In this document: piece by piece, positions 34,407-46,929 of the stretch
Layout: the number at the start of each line of letters is the position of its first letter
Numbering within the stretch: the stretch's first letter is position 1
Assembly (NCBI GenBank): GCA_963556255.1
Contig: OY744606.1
Span: forward strand, 68,182,125 to 68,246,124
DNA from: Allolobophora icterica
Taxonomy: Eukaryota; Annelida; Clitellata; Crassiclitellata; Lumbricidae
DNA: 64,000 bases
Reading direction: 5' to 3'
Notes under the pieces: generated by a model
What the model saw: only the letters and a program-made list of their open reading frames with translations
Told to the model about the DNA's origin: nothing
Database searches by the model: none
Made by a program: the position numbers and the translations under genes

Positions 34407-34508
34407 TAGTCCAAAATTCCAACAGCTAAATTAACTTCTGAAGTCCAAAATTCCAACAGCTAAATTAACTTCTGAAGTCCAAAATTCCAACAGCTAAATT
34501 AACTTCTG
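34407..34508. repeat. Three tandem 34-bp repeats
   Basis: The unit starting AGTCCAAAATTCCAACAGC is present three times with no difference seen. The surrounding 33352-34830 showed no gene. Confidence 0.95.
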
Positions 34509-35269
34509 ACTTCAAAAAAAGATTTTATTAGACAATCGTCCACCAGACGTGTCAGCCATTCTCCATCTTGAAATACGTAAGTCTTGAAACTCATATTTGT
34601 ATGTACGCGGGTTTAAATGTATGCATGCACGAATGCATGCACTTTTTATATGGCTATTTGTAATGCACCTGTTTAGAACCTCATAAGGGGGCTCAAAACA
34701 GCAATGGAACTGGTGCGTCTTAAGATGACTTGAAAACGTTTCTTAAGCTGTCTGTAACGAAAATATATAAAAAATAGTTGATAAGTAAAGGAGCAACATA
34801 AGTGACAACTGAATGGAATGACGAGTTCAGCAACCTATCAGTTAGGGTGACCACACGTCCCGGATTGATCGGGACAGTCCCGGAATTTGAAAAAATGTCC
34901 CGCGTCCCGGACACATCCTTTCCGGGACAATGAAACGTCCCGGAATGAATTTTTTATAATTAAGTACGTAGAATTTGTTATTTTAATTTTCCACTAATTA
35001 GTTTAAAAAAATAACAACATCAACAAATACACAGCGCCGCACAAAATTTACAAATCCTCGGCACAATGTAATCTTAAGAGTATGGCTAATTACCGTATGG
35101 GTCTATATTCTGCAATAGACGCTAATATGCGCAGCTGTGGGGGGGCCTATTCTAAAAAGCAGGAACTGACAATTTACCAAATCTTTTGAAGATAGTCGCA
35201 TTCATCTTAAGCATTACCTGCTTCAAATGCTGCAGTTGAATGAGTGCTTAGTTTTATGGAATCATTCTG

Positions 35270-35450
35270 CAGTGGTGGGCCAGACATTATTTGTAACCAG
35301 GGCATAGCCAGGGCAATCATTCAAGCATCCAGTGCAGAGGGCGATTATGCCCCGAACAAACTCTGGGTAGGGCAAAGACTCTGGCAGGGCAACGACCAGG
35401 GCAAAGGCTTTTTTTTACCAGGGCATTGCCCTGGCGTAGCGCCGCCACTG
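35270..35450. mobile_element. Nested hAT MITE, 181 bp
   Basis: Ends CAGTGGTGGGC and GCGCCGCCACTG, flanked by TCATTCTG and TCCTTCTG (7 of 8 match). Same terminal family as 60678-60985. It sits inside the larger hAT. Confidence 0.8.
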
Positions 35451-35458
35451 TCCTTCTG

Positions 35459-35621
35459 GTCCGATACAAGAAACGGATGCTTAATTGAGCTTATTAAAGC
35501 AGAACTTCTGGTGAAGATGAACTTCGATATGGATTGCCAAACATTTCATAAGTTTGTCAAAGGCAACAAGGAGTTGTTGCGCTGTGTAGGAAATGACAAA
35601 AATATACGTTTCGACACTTAG
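35459..35621 (+). pseudogene. hAT transposase C-terminal (dimerisation) remnant
   Basis: After the nested MITE the frame reads LIELIKAELLVKMNFDMDC and FVKGNKELLRCVG, which resembles the C-terminal end of hAT transposases, then a stop. The catalytic part is absent, so it is a relic. The first part of the same open frame (35244-35458) is MITE sequence. Confidence 0.6.
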
Positions 35622-36057
35622 TCTAGTATATATTGCTTGGATTACGTACTTTTTACCTTTCTGCTTGTCACTCAGTGATGTCATTGCCAAGTCTACTGAA
35701 CATTTCATTTTTTATTTGTAAATCGTAACTATGCCATAAATAACAGTAGGCCTAATGTAGGATTACATGATTGAGACCAATACCAGTCACTTTATCAAGT
35801 TTCTACGATCTAGGCTGAATCTTTATTAATTTTAAGCAATTTTGATTTTGAGCAATGTATTGACCAATTTGTGTATTTTTGGCTCGTTTTCTTTCTATTT
35901 AAATCAATAACAAATAAAATGGTCTAAAATCTTACAAATATAATTATTTCAGTTGAAGCATTGCGTACGCATGTATAGCACTCTTCCCAATGAACCCAGC
36001 TCCTAATTGAATTTGACTTGTTACTTATAAAATATTATGTATACATACATGTATATG

Positions 36058-36304
36058 CAGTGCTTTTTTTTTACCGGAACGGCGTTCCGGCACCTTTTTT
36101 CTGCTATTAAAAATAATTTAGTTATTTCAACAAAAGAACAGTTTAGTTATTTTAATTTAATTTAATGTGACGTCAAAAATTTCTTGGGGAGGGTCTCACC
36201 GAGACTCCACCCTAAACCCCAGCCCCGTTTTTTTCTAGGACTTTGCCCTCGATTTAGCCCTTCCATAACTCTTAAGTTCTGGAACCTTTTTTCTAGAAAA
36301 AAAG

Positions 36305-36307
<3 letters not shown>
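36058..36307. mobile_element. Candidate MITE with CAGTGCTTTTTTT ends
   Basis: The left end CAGTGCTTTTTTTT and the right end AAAAAAAGCACT are inverted copies. Next to the left end CCGGAACGGCGTTCCGG is a perfect palindrome. The right end runs straight into a pure AT tract that obscures any target duplication. Confidence 0.55.

Positions 36308-36400
<93 letters not shown>
36308..36400. repeat. (AT)n microsatellite
   Basis: About 46 uninterrupted AT dinucleotides, directly after a MITE end and inside the hAT element. Confidence 0.99.
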
Positions 36401-36402
<2 letters not shown>

Positions 36403-36720
36403 TGTCCCGGAATGAGAGAAAAGAAATGTGGTCACCCTACTATCAGTATCAGTAATACGTGTAGGCCCTATTACTATTATTATTTTCGACAACGATAATG
36501 AATTTCACTTGACTCATCGAGATTCGTACTTCGGAGTCTTAGGCGAAAGGTGAACGATATCACTTTATCTTTTCACGGTGAAATACCATGCGTGTTGTCT
36601 CCTCAAAAGTCATTCTGATGGCCTTGCAAACTAAGCACACGCAATCAGAAAAGTTTAATTTATTATCATATATCATTGCTACTGTTTCTAAAACATGCAT
36701 ACGAATGTTTAATTAGATAC

Positions 36721-36969
36721 CGCTTGGGTAATTGAAAATGATCACTGGGCTTCTCTGACTTCCGTCGATGCTCTTCTTTCCGATCAACTTCTGTTTGTAG
36801 TCGATCCAGTAGACTGCCCTTTCCACTGGGTCGAAGGCGACAACCACAGGGTCGAATGCTGTCGACTTTATAAGAGAAATCATAGCACTTGATCGGAGGT
36901 CGATCTGATGGATATTACATATGTCTCCGTAATCGGCCACTACCAAGAGGAAGTTGTCCTGAACAGGGT
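36721..36969 (-). CDS. Gene A exon 2: YWTD blades 1 and 2
   Basis: The acceptor TTCCTTAG and donor G|GTATCT bound 249 nt coding residues 29-111. Blade 1 is LLVVADYGDICNIHQIDL and blade 2 is FDPVERAVYWIDYKQKLIG with KSIDGSQR. The two-base start phase completes an Asp codon begun in exon 1, giving the mature N-terminus just after the signal peptide (AQDPVQDNF). The next exon is 19 kb away. Confidence 0.88.
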
Positions 36970-38125
36970 CTAAGGAAGTGACAGAAAAAGTAATCTATAA
37001 TCGGAAATCTGATCAGCCTAGCGCAAGCATATTGTAAAAAACTAACTTTGTGAAATTGCAGAGAAAGCAAAACTTTGATAGCAGAGTCAGAAATTGTGAA
37101 TGTATGACCCTCGTTCTCAGAACATTACATGCGATTCGAAGGAACACATTCACAATTGAATTAAAGTGATTTGTCGGCCATGGTTACCGAAGTAATTTAA
37201 AGCAACAATAAGTTTATTATAATATATAACTTCTGTTTTACATGCTAGTTTCGTTGACCCATAGAGTTGTTAAGCCAGCTTAATACAGGGTTGTCTCTGT
37301 ATAGTGTTTTAGGTGGACAAATAAATCTGAAGAATTGTGTGAATGCATAATACTGTACATGAATAAATTTAAAATGTGCCATGCCCAGTGCTGAGAATGA
37401 ATGACTGAGAATACCTGTCTCTCACTAATCTCCTAATAATCTCATCCACTCACTCATCTTCACGTGTCCCTCTCTGTCTGTCTGTCTGTATGTCTGTCTG
37501 CCTGTCTCTCTAATTTATGACAGGCGTGGTCGTCTGATTATACTTGTGTCCTTGCTCCTGTAAAGAGCAAGGACAGGACGTGGGTGATCAGACGACCACT
37601 TTAGTCTTCAACGTTACTAAAATGTAGTTTAACAAATGTTCAATCAAGCAAACAAAACAATTAATTCTACAGTAAACAAAATAAAACCCCTCGCCGATTG
37701 TCCATGTATTACTACAGACCATACCAGCATTTCCCATGGGCAATTGGGCATAGCATGGGATCCACATGGGCTCTATAAGAATCCCATATGCTAAGGTGGG
37801 CGCCACCGGGACAAGCGGCAGGGTAATTAGTAATATAATATTGTTATGTGAACTTAAGTAAGAAATAGCGAGTTGGTGTGTCGAGTGCAAGATCTCCAAC
37901 CGCATAAGAAATTTAAGCTTGAAGACAACGCGTTTCTGGTAGACATTTACTCAGGGTAAGATCAGAAGTCTCTAGTTACGAGTGTTCCACTCAAGGGGCA
38001 AACCTGAGTGTGCGGCAACGTAGTATACTCAGGGACCAACGGAAGAAGACAAGATCTGTACCTATGTATGTAAACGTGATATCCTAAATTGCTATGACAG
38101 GAGCTTTCCTTCCCCACGAAAGGTT
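36970..38125. other. Intron 1 of gene A, 3' part, nothing recognised
   Basis: It contains a (CTGT)n-rich run at about 37467-37512 and a short inverted pair around 37550-37580 (TCGTCTGAT... GATCAGACGAC). No coding signal was seen. Confidence 0.4.
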
Positions 38126-39318
38126 AGAAGACGTAATCGTTATCGTAATCGTAATCTCCAAACTTCTAAAGCGCCACTCCAAGGCCAGGCGCAGGGCAAC
38201 AGCTTATTCACGAGCGCTACGTCAAATCAGAGGGTGTTTCCAGAGCGTAATCCAAGAGACGTCCGAGTCCAGATTCCAGAAGGCCAAATCAAATCAGAGG
38301 AGGTTTTCCAAAGAGCAGTCCAAAAGAGTTCCAAGTCCGATTTCCAAGGGTTCAGATCAAAAGAGGAAGAGCAGCTGTCAAGGCGGGTGTCGTTTTGGGC
38401 GAGAAGAATTTGAAGGCGGAGGATCAGATAAGTCAGGGTAGGAGTACTTGAAAAGGTGATACTTCAACTTTGAGTGGAAACCCCGGGCCTGACAGATAGA
38501 GCAACATGAGGAGGAGGATGGAGGACAGATTGCAATGATGATGGCGGAACGGAGATTCTGCGGAATTCAGTGGGGGAGATTATTCCAGAGGCGTGGTGGA
38601 TATGACTCGGTTGAAAAACTTGAGATGAGTAGTGACTTGAGGTCGAGAAAGACTGAGATTCGAGGATGATCGGGTGGAGCGGGTTTTCTGGGTGGTGAAG
38701 AGATCACAGAGGTATTTGGGCTGGGAATATTGTAGGGAGTTGTAGGTTAGTGATAGGACTCTGAAGTAGATTCGCTCTGTGAATTTTAGTCAATGGAGTG
38801 ATTTGAGGATGGGAGCGAAATGAGATGTTTGGGCGTTCTAGTGATAGCTCTGGCTAGTGGTTTTGGATAAGCTGTAGACGCTTGACTTGGGTGGATACAA
38901 GGCTGACGAAGAGGGAATTGCAATAACCAAGCTTTGAATGAACAATGGAGGTAGCAATGGTGGAGGCAGTTTTAAGGTCAAGCATGGGTTGGATGCGTCG
39001 GAGGTCACGAATGTGCATGAAATAGGAGCGCGTGAGGTTGGAGATGAGGTTAGAGAAGGAGAGATGTGGATCAAAAGTAATAACAAGATTGCGGACGGGA
39101 GAGGGGATCAGAGGTGAAGGTAAGAGAAGACGAGTCAGTAGATAGGTTATGGAAGGGTCAGGGATTTTCTTTATTTGGTCAGCTAGGCCTATGATGATGA
39201 ATTCAGTTTTGGAAGGGTTAAGGCCGAGAAGATTGGATGACATCCACTTTGAGATCAGGTTAACCATGTTGAGTAAATGTATGATCTAGGTGGAAAAAGA
39301 GCTTGGGGAAAAGGATAT

Positions 39319-39528
39319 TTATAGTTGGGTGCCATCAGCGTAAAGATGGTGGTCAACAGAGGAGGATTTTAGTAGATGGCTTAAAGGGGTGGTATAAAGG
39401 ATGAAGAGGAGTGGACCCAGGACGGAGCCTTGAGGGACACCACATGAGAGAGGGAGGGGTTGTGAGCAGTGGCTGGAGGCTTTAACAGAGAAGAATCGGG
39501 AAGACAAATAGGACTGGAACCAGAGCAA
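39319..39528 (-). pseudogene. LINE reverse transcriptase core, catalytic Asp lost
   Basis: CGVPQGSVLGPLLFILY is intact, but the catalytic box reads YADG instead of YADD, which would abolish polymerisation. The frame ends right after it. Confidence 0.85.
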
Positions 39529-40543
39529 AGCAGTGCCAGATACGTCAAACCAAGAAGATAGTCGTTGAAGAAAGAGGCTGTGATCGATGCTGTCAAATGC
39601 GGCAGAAATATCGAGAAGACAGAGGCAGGAGACTTGTTGATGGCTGATGGCAGAGACCAGTTTAATGTATAAAGATACAAGTAGAGTTTCTGTGGAGTGA
39701 TGTTTAGTGAAACCAGGTTGGTGGGGATTAAGAAGTGAATTAGAAGAGAGGTAGTGGTTTAGCCGAGCAAGGACTATTCTTTCAGTTAATATAGATAGAA
39801 AAGAAAGATTGGAGATGGGACGGTAGTTTGTGTTTCCTTATCAAGGTTTGCTTTTTTGAGAAGGGGAGTGACTAAAGAGTGCTAAAAGGCCATTGGGAAG
39901 TCGCCGGTAGAGAGAGAGATTGATAACTTCGGTTATTACAGTAACGAGGACAGAGGCACATTCTTTTAGAAGAGAGGTGGGGATAGGGTCAATTTCGCAT
40001 TGCTTGTTAGGAAGAGAGTTTAGGAGGAGTGACACTTCTGCTTCAGAGGCAGGAGAGAGAATTGGGAGCGTTGACTGAGAGGCAGGAGGAATAGGGTTGA
40101 GAGAACGGGGTGAAACAGTGCTGGAGGATTTAGTGTGGTAGTGTGTGTCTAGAAGAGACTGCAATGTGAAGCGAAGGGATGAGATTTTGTCAGAGAAAAA
40201 TGAACAGAAGGTATCAGCAATACAGGTGGAGGAAAGTGAACTAGGCAGTGAGGAGGGAGATTTACGATGAAGGAGAGTGTTGACAGCTTTCCAGAGATGT
40301 CTTGGGTTGGAGACGCTGGAATGGAGCAATATTATTTCTTTTTGGGTGCAGCAATGAGTTTGTGATATCTGTTGGTGGCTGATATCAGGGTACTGAGGGC
40401 TTTTGCTCTAGCCTCGGGTTCGAAAGTGTGCTGGTAGATGTGCTCAGGGTGCCTGCTTAAAGTTTTAAGGGCTTGTTGGTAGGAAGTTAACCAAGGGTTG
40501 GTGGCGTGTGAACTGGGTTTGGTGATGAGTGGCGCATGAATAT

Positions 40544-42548
40544 TAGGGTGCATCATGTGCCCTCAAAGTTTAATTTTTTTTTCAAAAGTGTTTGTCCCTA
40601 TTTCATTTCTTTTCCTATTACTGAAAAAGTATGTTTACCAAAATTTGACAGTATTCTGACATGATCTAGGTATCCCACATAACAATTGAAGTTTTACAAT
40701 GGCGAACCTTTACGAGGATGTACATTGTTGCACAAGTTATACAATATACATACATGTATTATTACGCAGTTATAGTCTACTTTAAAGAATGGTCCAAAAT
40801 TATTATCATTGACAATGCTGCATTAGCCAATGGCCATCTCCAGAAGTATTGCAAAGATTTTTAAAAGTGAAAATTGTTACCGTATTATAAAGACACGTTG
40901 ATATTGTTAAATCATCAAATGTTACGGGGATATCATCATTCGGAAGTTGACGCGTTTGGGCAGATTGGACTGTCTGTGCCAGCCTTGTTTCACAACTTGA
41001 AGAACATCTTGGTAATGCTTTTCAGTCTTTGATGCTGACAGAAAATCCGAGCTCAGCTTCACTCCTCTCTCAGCACAGTCATTGATTCCAGTGAGTGCTT
41101 CAATGTTTGTCGTAGCGGCTTGATAGTTGTTGCGGGTCAACTTGCCGGACACATATCTTCGTTGAGGAACCGAGTGTCAACTTGTAGTATTTCAAGCATA
41201 TACCATGAGTCAATCCCTACAAGGTCAGCAAGAGTTGCTGCAATTGTGATCACATCTGGAAATTTAGGTTTTCGTTTTCCGAAATCCGAGCCAAATCTGT
41301 CCTAACAAGTGCACGGCGTTCAATGGCTGCTAGACGGTGCAAGCGGCACGATTTCTGCCGTTAAGTACCACAAATGCCGTTTGAAGGCACGAACAGCACT
41401 TGCGGAGACCTGTGCATTCAGCAAGTCATATTGCAACAATGAATGGTACAGCATCAAGTCATTCCATGGTGCATCAGTCACTGAACTACAAGTCATCCAA
41501 GAGCTGTAAACTAGAGTCTCAAAGTCTTTAACTTTTGTGACCTGTTGCTGTGTCAATATTGTGTTTCGTGGAAGCTCTGCAATCTGCCGCTCGAAAAGAT
41601 AAATCTAATTTTTCCATCCATCTGGCTAAGTGAAGTGCTCCAGGTCGCTTGAACGTGACTTGATGTTCTTCTAGTTCCCCATCAAGAAAGAAGAGGCAGA
41701 GTAGAGCTCTGCAAATTCCATATGATTGTCTCTATGAAAAGGCAACTCTGAAGCAGAAATCTGTAGAACACGTTCTCTACACAACAATGAAGGTTTTCGA
41801 ATTCTCGCTGAATGCAGTATCGTCAAATCATTACAGTCTCTCTATTGCTGACCTACGTGTCTCGAGGAGCTCGAAGTTCTTACGATGCCTTGTAAATAAT
41901 ATCACCTCGGGCGATTTTGAAGTCTCAATTTGGAGATCTTCGAATTACTTCGCCAACATGATGTCAACATCCGGACTAGAGAAATGCCATGTTGACGATA
42001 GAGTCACTACACTGCCATGAGTGCTGGAGTTCAATGGTCAGATCAGCAATGATGTCCTCCAATTTTCTATCTGATCCCGGTGCATAAGATGGCACACACG
42101 GGAACTTCATCTCTTATGCATTCCCGACAACAACTGCAAGGCGCTCCTCTTTAATATTCTTGTTTTACAGCAATTGCATTTGTTTGGCATCCCAGTGCAA
42201 CTTTGCAAACTGTGGAGCAGCCCGTTGCTCTTTGAAAGCTGAAGCTATCTTCTGTCCAACTTGACGTCTAGCTTTTTCAGTCATTGCATATGATGCAGAC
42301 ACTTTTGATACATCATCTCCAACCTCAGATATGAATGCTTCAGTATAGGCCGATAATCGCCGATTGCTTTGCAGTTCCGTAATGTATGCTAATAATGTAT
42401 ATTGTCCATTTTTATAAAATTGAGGTGGGATACCTAAACAATTTTTTATTTTTCTGCTATTTGGCAAGGGATATATTGAAGATAAAAGGAACATTTTAAG
42501 CATAGGGACAATGCACTTTGTTAACATTGGGGCATTTGATGCACCCTA
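40544..42548 (-). mobile_element. hAT-like DNA transposon nested in the LINE, TSD ATGAATAT
   Basis: Ends TAGGGTGCATCA and TGATGCACCCTA, flanked by perfect ATGAATAT copies at 40536-40543 and 42549-42556. Broken minus-strand frames at 42527-42165, 41556-41320 and 41152-40922 appear to be parts of one protein (RAFKRHLWYLTAEIVPLA is its most characteristic stretch). 8-bp duplications and TAGGG ends suit hAT, but I could not match the protein to classical hAT transposases, so the superfamily is provisional. Confidence 0.88.
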
Positions 42549-43105
42549 ATGAATATCAAGGAGGTTGGAGAGTGTGGAATTGTAACAGGAAAGGAGGTCA
42601 TCAAGACAGGAGTGAGCATTAAGAACCTGTTGTGAGTCGAGAATATCATGGATGAAGGCCTGACGATCAATGGACCGGTGAGACAGTAAGAATGAGTAGG
42701 AGGAGACCGAGGAAAAGAGTTGATTTCAAGATCAGCCATGATAAATGATGATCAGTAATATCGAGAACAGAATGTGATACAGTAGCTTGGGAGATAAGAG
42801 GAAGCAGCGGAGGTGATGTGAAGATCAAGGGTTTGATTCTTGACATGGGTCGAAAAGTGAACTTGTTGGGTGAGATTGACTGAGGAGAGGAGGTTAAGAA
42901 AATCTGATGCAAGAGGGTCAGAGGGATTTCCAGGGGCGTCTACACCATAGAAAGCTTGGAGTAAATGCTCCATCCAAGAAATAGGGGAAGATCTGTCAGT
43001 GTGTGTTCCACCATTTTAGGGGGGTAAGAAACGGGGAGGGGGGAAGAAGAGGGGGAAAGGGACGTTGCTCCAATGACTTAGGTGGATAGACGCCCCTGGG
43101 GATTT

Positions 43106-43622
43106 CTACATGAAGTCGCCGTTTGGTAAGAACTCGTTAGGAGTAGTGGCAGCGAGAGAGAGCAGGGAGCCAAATTCATCGAGGAAGGTAGAGGGTTTGG
43201 AGGAGTAGGAAGACGAGGTGGGAGGGCGGTATATATTGAAAACTGTGGGCAGGTCGGAAGCAAGTCGAAGAGTGGTGGAGAAGCATTCAAAATAGCGGAA
43301 GGTATGGCGACAAGAATTTAGGACAACAGCCGGTTCACGGATCAAGAAGGCAGTGCCACAACCAGAATTTTTAGCTGATTTTGAAGAGGAGGTGATGCGA
43401 GGAAAACTTAGCAGGGTGTAGCCACGAGGAGTGTAATCAGTGAGATGAGGGTTAGAGGACGAAGTGGAGATCCAGGTTTCTTGTAGGGCAATGAGATCGG
43501 GTGGTCGAGAGCAGATGACAAGATCACTTAAGGCAATGGAGTTTCTGGGGTTGAGAAAAGATTGAAGATGTATGAAAAAATGAGGAGTGTTTGCTGGGAC
43601 CAGGATTTGTTTTGATGTCACC
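43106..43622 (-). pseudogene. LINE 2A-like motif and endonuclease part
   Basis: In one frame 43622-43596 reads GDIKTNPGP, preceded by LLTQLLS: the 2A ribosome-skipping consensus D(V/I)ExNPGP with Glu replaced by Lys. The endonuclease lies in the next frame (SDLVICSRPPDLIALQETW, ending PNGDFM), so a frameshift now separates them. Sea urchin non-LTR elements are known to carry N-terminal 2A peptides. Confidence 0.75.
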
Positions 43623-44465
43623 GGAAAGCAGTTGAGTTAGCAGGATTTGACAGGTGTTTATGGCAGAGAAATGAACTGGGCGACGACGAGTGATAGGCCT
43701 AAGGAATGAGGCTGAAGGAATGGTGTTGAAAATAATGAGAATATTGTACAGTGGCGGTTGGCAGTGTTGAACTGGGGCACGAGAGGTGTTTAGGTTGAAT
43801 GGGATTTAGAGAGCGATGGATGAAAAGACACAACAGTAATGCTGAGGCGAAAGTAGGCATTTCATAAATATTGGTGAAGATGGCGGAAAACGCCAAAAAC
43901 ACAAAGGCGTGCGTGCGTCTCGTGGCAGATTAAAAATTAAGCTGAGGCGTTTTTAGTGACAGTTGTCTATGTTAGATAGGCCTACAAAAGGAACGATCTG
44001 ACCTAGTATCCTGAGTGATTGGACTAAAAGAAAGTAAAGACAAACAGCGAGAGCGATAAAAAAAGGTATTAGATAATACTAATAGAAATTAGATAAAAGT
44101 TAAACACAACGCTCTGACAGCTACGCTGGTGCCCTGTGTCACTTTTTTTTAGCGATTATCGTGCAAAAGAGCAGAAGCTACCAGCTAAGCAGAAAAGGAG
44201 AGCAGTCTTAGCTGGTCACCCTGCTGAAGGAAAGACTGAGACAAAACAGAAGAAGTCATCATACTTGAGCATTACAACATGGCCAATATTACAGACCACT
44301 TGCGAAGCTGCTTCTATAGTCTATAACTTTATATGCTTCCGGCTGAGGCTAGTGAATGCGTTCCTAAAGTTCCGTTTCTCAAGGATTAAATCCATAGCAC
44401 TGGATTGCATGTAGCCTACGGCTTCTTCTCATCTGCCAGGGATGGCGACTCAAAGCTGCAGCGGC

Positions 44466-44610
44466 GACGTAATGTAATGTAAATCTCCGAAATTTCTCAC
44501 CGCCACACAAAAGCCACGTCAGGGAGACCAGCTTATTCACCGGCGCTAGTCAGATAACTGATTGAAAGCAAAAAGACTTTTAGATTGCGAAGCCAGGCCG
44601 CCCCAGAAAT
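44466..44610 (-). mobile_element. LINE 3' tail fragment
   Basis: TAATGTAATGTAAATCTCCG followed by CGCCACACAAAAGCCACGTC matches 52015-52110. It is a relative of the 38130 LINE family with a different tail unit. Confidence 0.65.
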
Positions 44611-45940
44611 AACCAATTGCAGTAGAACGAAGTTCACTTGACTTCATAGCGCCATGGAACAGGATATGAACACAAGCATTAGGCCTAAGGCAAGAAGTTT
44701 CCGACATAAGGTCAATCAAAAGGCCTACACAACCAATATCATCTGGTTCGCCGGAGGAACCAGCAGCAAAAGAGCAAAACTACGTACGATGTCCTGTTCA
44801 TTGACTGACAGTCACGGTAATTTCGATCCAGATGGTGTATGGCTGTGATCTTTTGAGGCGCTAAAGTTGTCTAACTTGAAGTTCTGCGAAACAACCAGGG
44901 TCTGACCATAAAATGCTGATCTTCTGAACAGAGGATTCGAACTGCATCTTCCAGCATTGTGGCTGATGCGATGGAATTAGATGGAATTAGGCACCGTGAA
45001 TTGCACTGGTGACGATATAAGGGCACTTGAGGTTGTTTCGGCTGTGACAATATTTTGATACTTTCTTAGTTACAGAAGCAATGTTTTGACGCCCCTCCTC
45101 TGGCGGCGAGGGGGAACGGAATGAATTGCAACTCAAGGGCAAATTATTTTAACAAAACATGACCTACTGAAGGACGAACAGCCTTGGAAATGTGTTTTTG
45201 AAGTTAGCATAAAGGGCTGGAATGTGTTAAAGAATGTTGTGTTGTCAGAGAGGAGAATACCTGGACACTTCACCCTCCATGATCGGGATTCCACCCACAG
45301 CAGCGGTTCCATCCTCTCTCGCGGGGTTCGATGCAGAAAAGGACAGAAAATTGGGCTTTGAGAACGCAGCCACGGATCATGAGGACCATGCTTTGGAACA
45401 GGTCGTTTGTTGATGAGCCCTTCTGATTGCAAGACAGTGACTGCAAAAGCCCTTGGCCGTCTGAGAGGCCTGTTATTTTGGCCATGGTTGATTTTGTAAG
45501 CCATTATTTTGGCGATAATAAATATAAGCTGAGGTCGGGATTTAGACCAGACTGGTACAAAACTGCCTAATTTGCGCCTTAAAAGGACAATCAACAGCCG
45601 TTTACTAATAAAATCCGAGAATTATGGGAAAATAAAATCGAAGACTCGTACAGGATTAATGGCACAACTTTGAACGAAAAGGTTTTTCCTGAATATTAGA
45701 ATTTTAATTGTTATTACTATTTTCCAGAAGTAGAAATTATGACTAAAAAACAAAATAATTAAGATAGGAGTAGAAAATGATTGATCTCTAAGAAATCAAA
45801 GATCGTCGGAATTTTCAAAAACATCCGAAAATTAACATCCTAATGCATTAGTATTTGTGTCGCTGATAACAAATACAGAGACGCTGGAAATAGAAGAGCC
45901 TCGCGTCCATCTCCAGAAGCAGCTGAATGCAACGCCCTCA
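44611..45940. other. Intron 1 of gene A, middle part, nothing recognised
   Basis: Short frames without domains; no transposon ends seen. Confidence 0.35.
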
Positions 45941-45944
45941 CTCC

Positions 45945-46085
45945 GTACACTCAGAATGTACAGGGCCCAGAGTTTCATATGCAAAGGAAACAAGCATTTG
46001 GTTGTAGGGAGCAGAGCATATTTGGCTGAACTGCCACCTGTTCATTTTTCAGCTGCAGGATACTCTGAAATCGCTGTCTGAGAGA
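45945..46085. repeat. Interspersed repeat, copy 1 (copy 2 at 48045-48145)
   Basis: GGAAACAAGC, GCAGAGCATA, GAACTGCC and CCTGTTCA occur in the same order and spacing at 48045-48145. Possibly a LINE coding fragment; the family is unknown. Confidence 0.6.
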
Positions 46086-46421
46086 AGTGGGATGTCGCAC
46101 AAGTGTGCATCAATGTAGCATCCCAGGGCATACATTATCCCGTAGCCCAAGGAGCAAGTGTAATACTATTGGGCCGCATGCCATCGGTCCGCAGAAGGAC
46201 CGTTGGTTAGCCCCTTTTAAAAAATACATGCACTCTACAGAGAGCCATAATTATGATATCGTATATAGCATGATGGCTAATGGAGCGTTCCAAAGATAGC
46301 TTACAAATTGACAGAGGCCATAACAGATATTCGGACGGTAGTTTATCAACCTCCAGAGTGAGAGGAATAGGTAGCAGCAAAGTTAGACAAGACAGGTTTT
46401 TCTTCTCTTCTCCTGCTCCTT

Positions 46422-46750
46422 CTTCTTTTTCTTCTTCTTCTTCTTCTTCTTCTTCTTCTTCTTCTTCTTCCTCCTCCTCCTCCTCCTCTTCTTGTTCTTC
46501 TTCTTCTTCTTCTTCTTCTTCTTCTGCTTCTTCTTCTTCTTCTTGTTCTTCTTGTTCTTCTTCTTGTTCTTCTTGTTGTTGTTGTTGTTGTTGTTCTTCT
46601 TCTTCTTCTTCTTCTTCTTCTTCTTCTTCTTCTGCTTCTCCTTCTCCTTCTTCTTCTTCTTCTTCTTCTTCTTCTTCTTCTTCTTCTTCTTTAGTATTAT
46701 TATTATTATTATTGTTTTTTAATGGTTTTTGTTGTTTTTATTTGCTGTTG

Positions 46751-46788
<38 letters not shown>

Positions 46789-46870
46789 TTTATTTTTATT
46801 ATTTTTATTATTTTTATTATTTTTATTATTATTATTATTATTATCATTATTATTGTTGTTGTTGTTGTTG

Positions 46871-46929
<59 letters not shown>

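Larger units (their letters stand above)
34843..36439 (+). mobile_element. hAT element, degenerate, 1.6 kb, TSD CTATCAGT
   Basis: TAGGGTGACCACA at the left and the inverted TGTGGTCACCCTA at the right, with perfect 8-bp direct repeats CTATCAGT at 34835-34842 and 36440-36447. GTCCCGG motifs recur near both ends. It holds a short transposase C-terminus and two nested insertions (35270-35450 and about 36058-36400). Confidence 0.93.
38130..43930 (-). mobile_element. L2/CR1-type LINE with 2A-like motif, dead, split by hAT-like element
   Basis: Minus strand, 3' tail at 38130-38158 (GATTACGATTACGA). From 5' to 3' it shows: a 2A-like peptide (43622-43596); endonuclease around 43550-43100 (LIALQETWIS, then NGDFM where GDFN is expected); more endonuclease in other frames to 42560; a 2005-bp hAT-like insertion (42548-40544); linker and RT lead-in (40329-39841); RT with GVPQGSVLGPLLFILY and LYADGTQL (39480-39320, YADD changed to YADG); RT end (39267-38854); and 3' UTR. 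Frameshifts are many. It is in intron 1 of gene A in the sense orientation. The 5' boundary is approximate. Confidence 0.88.
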
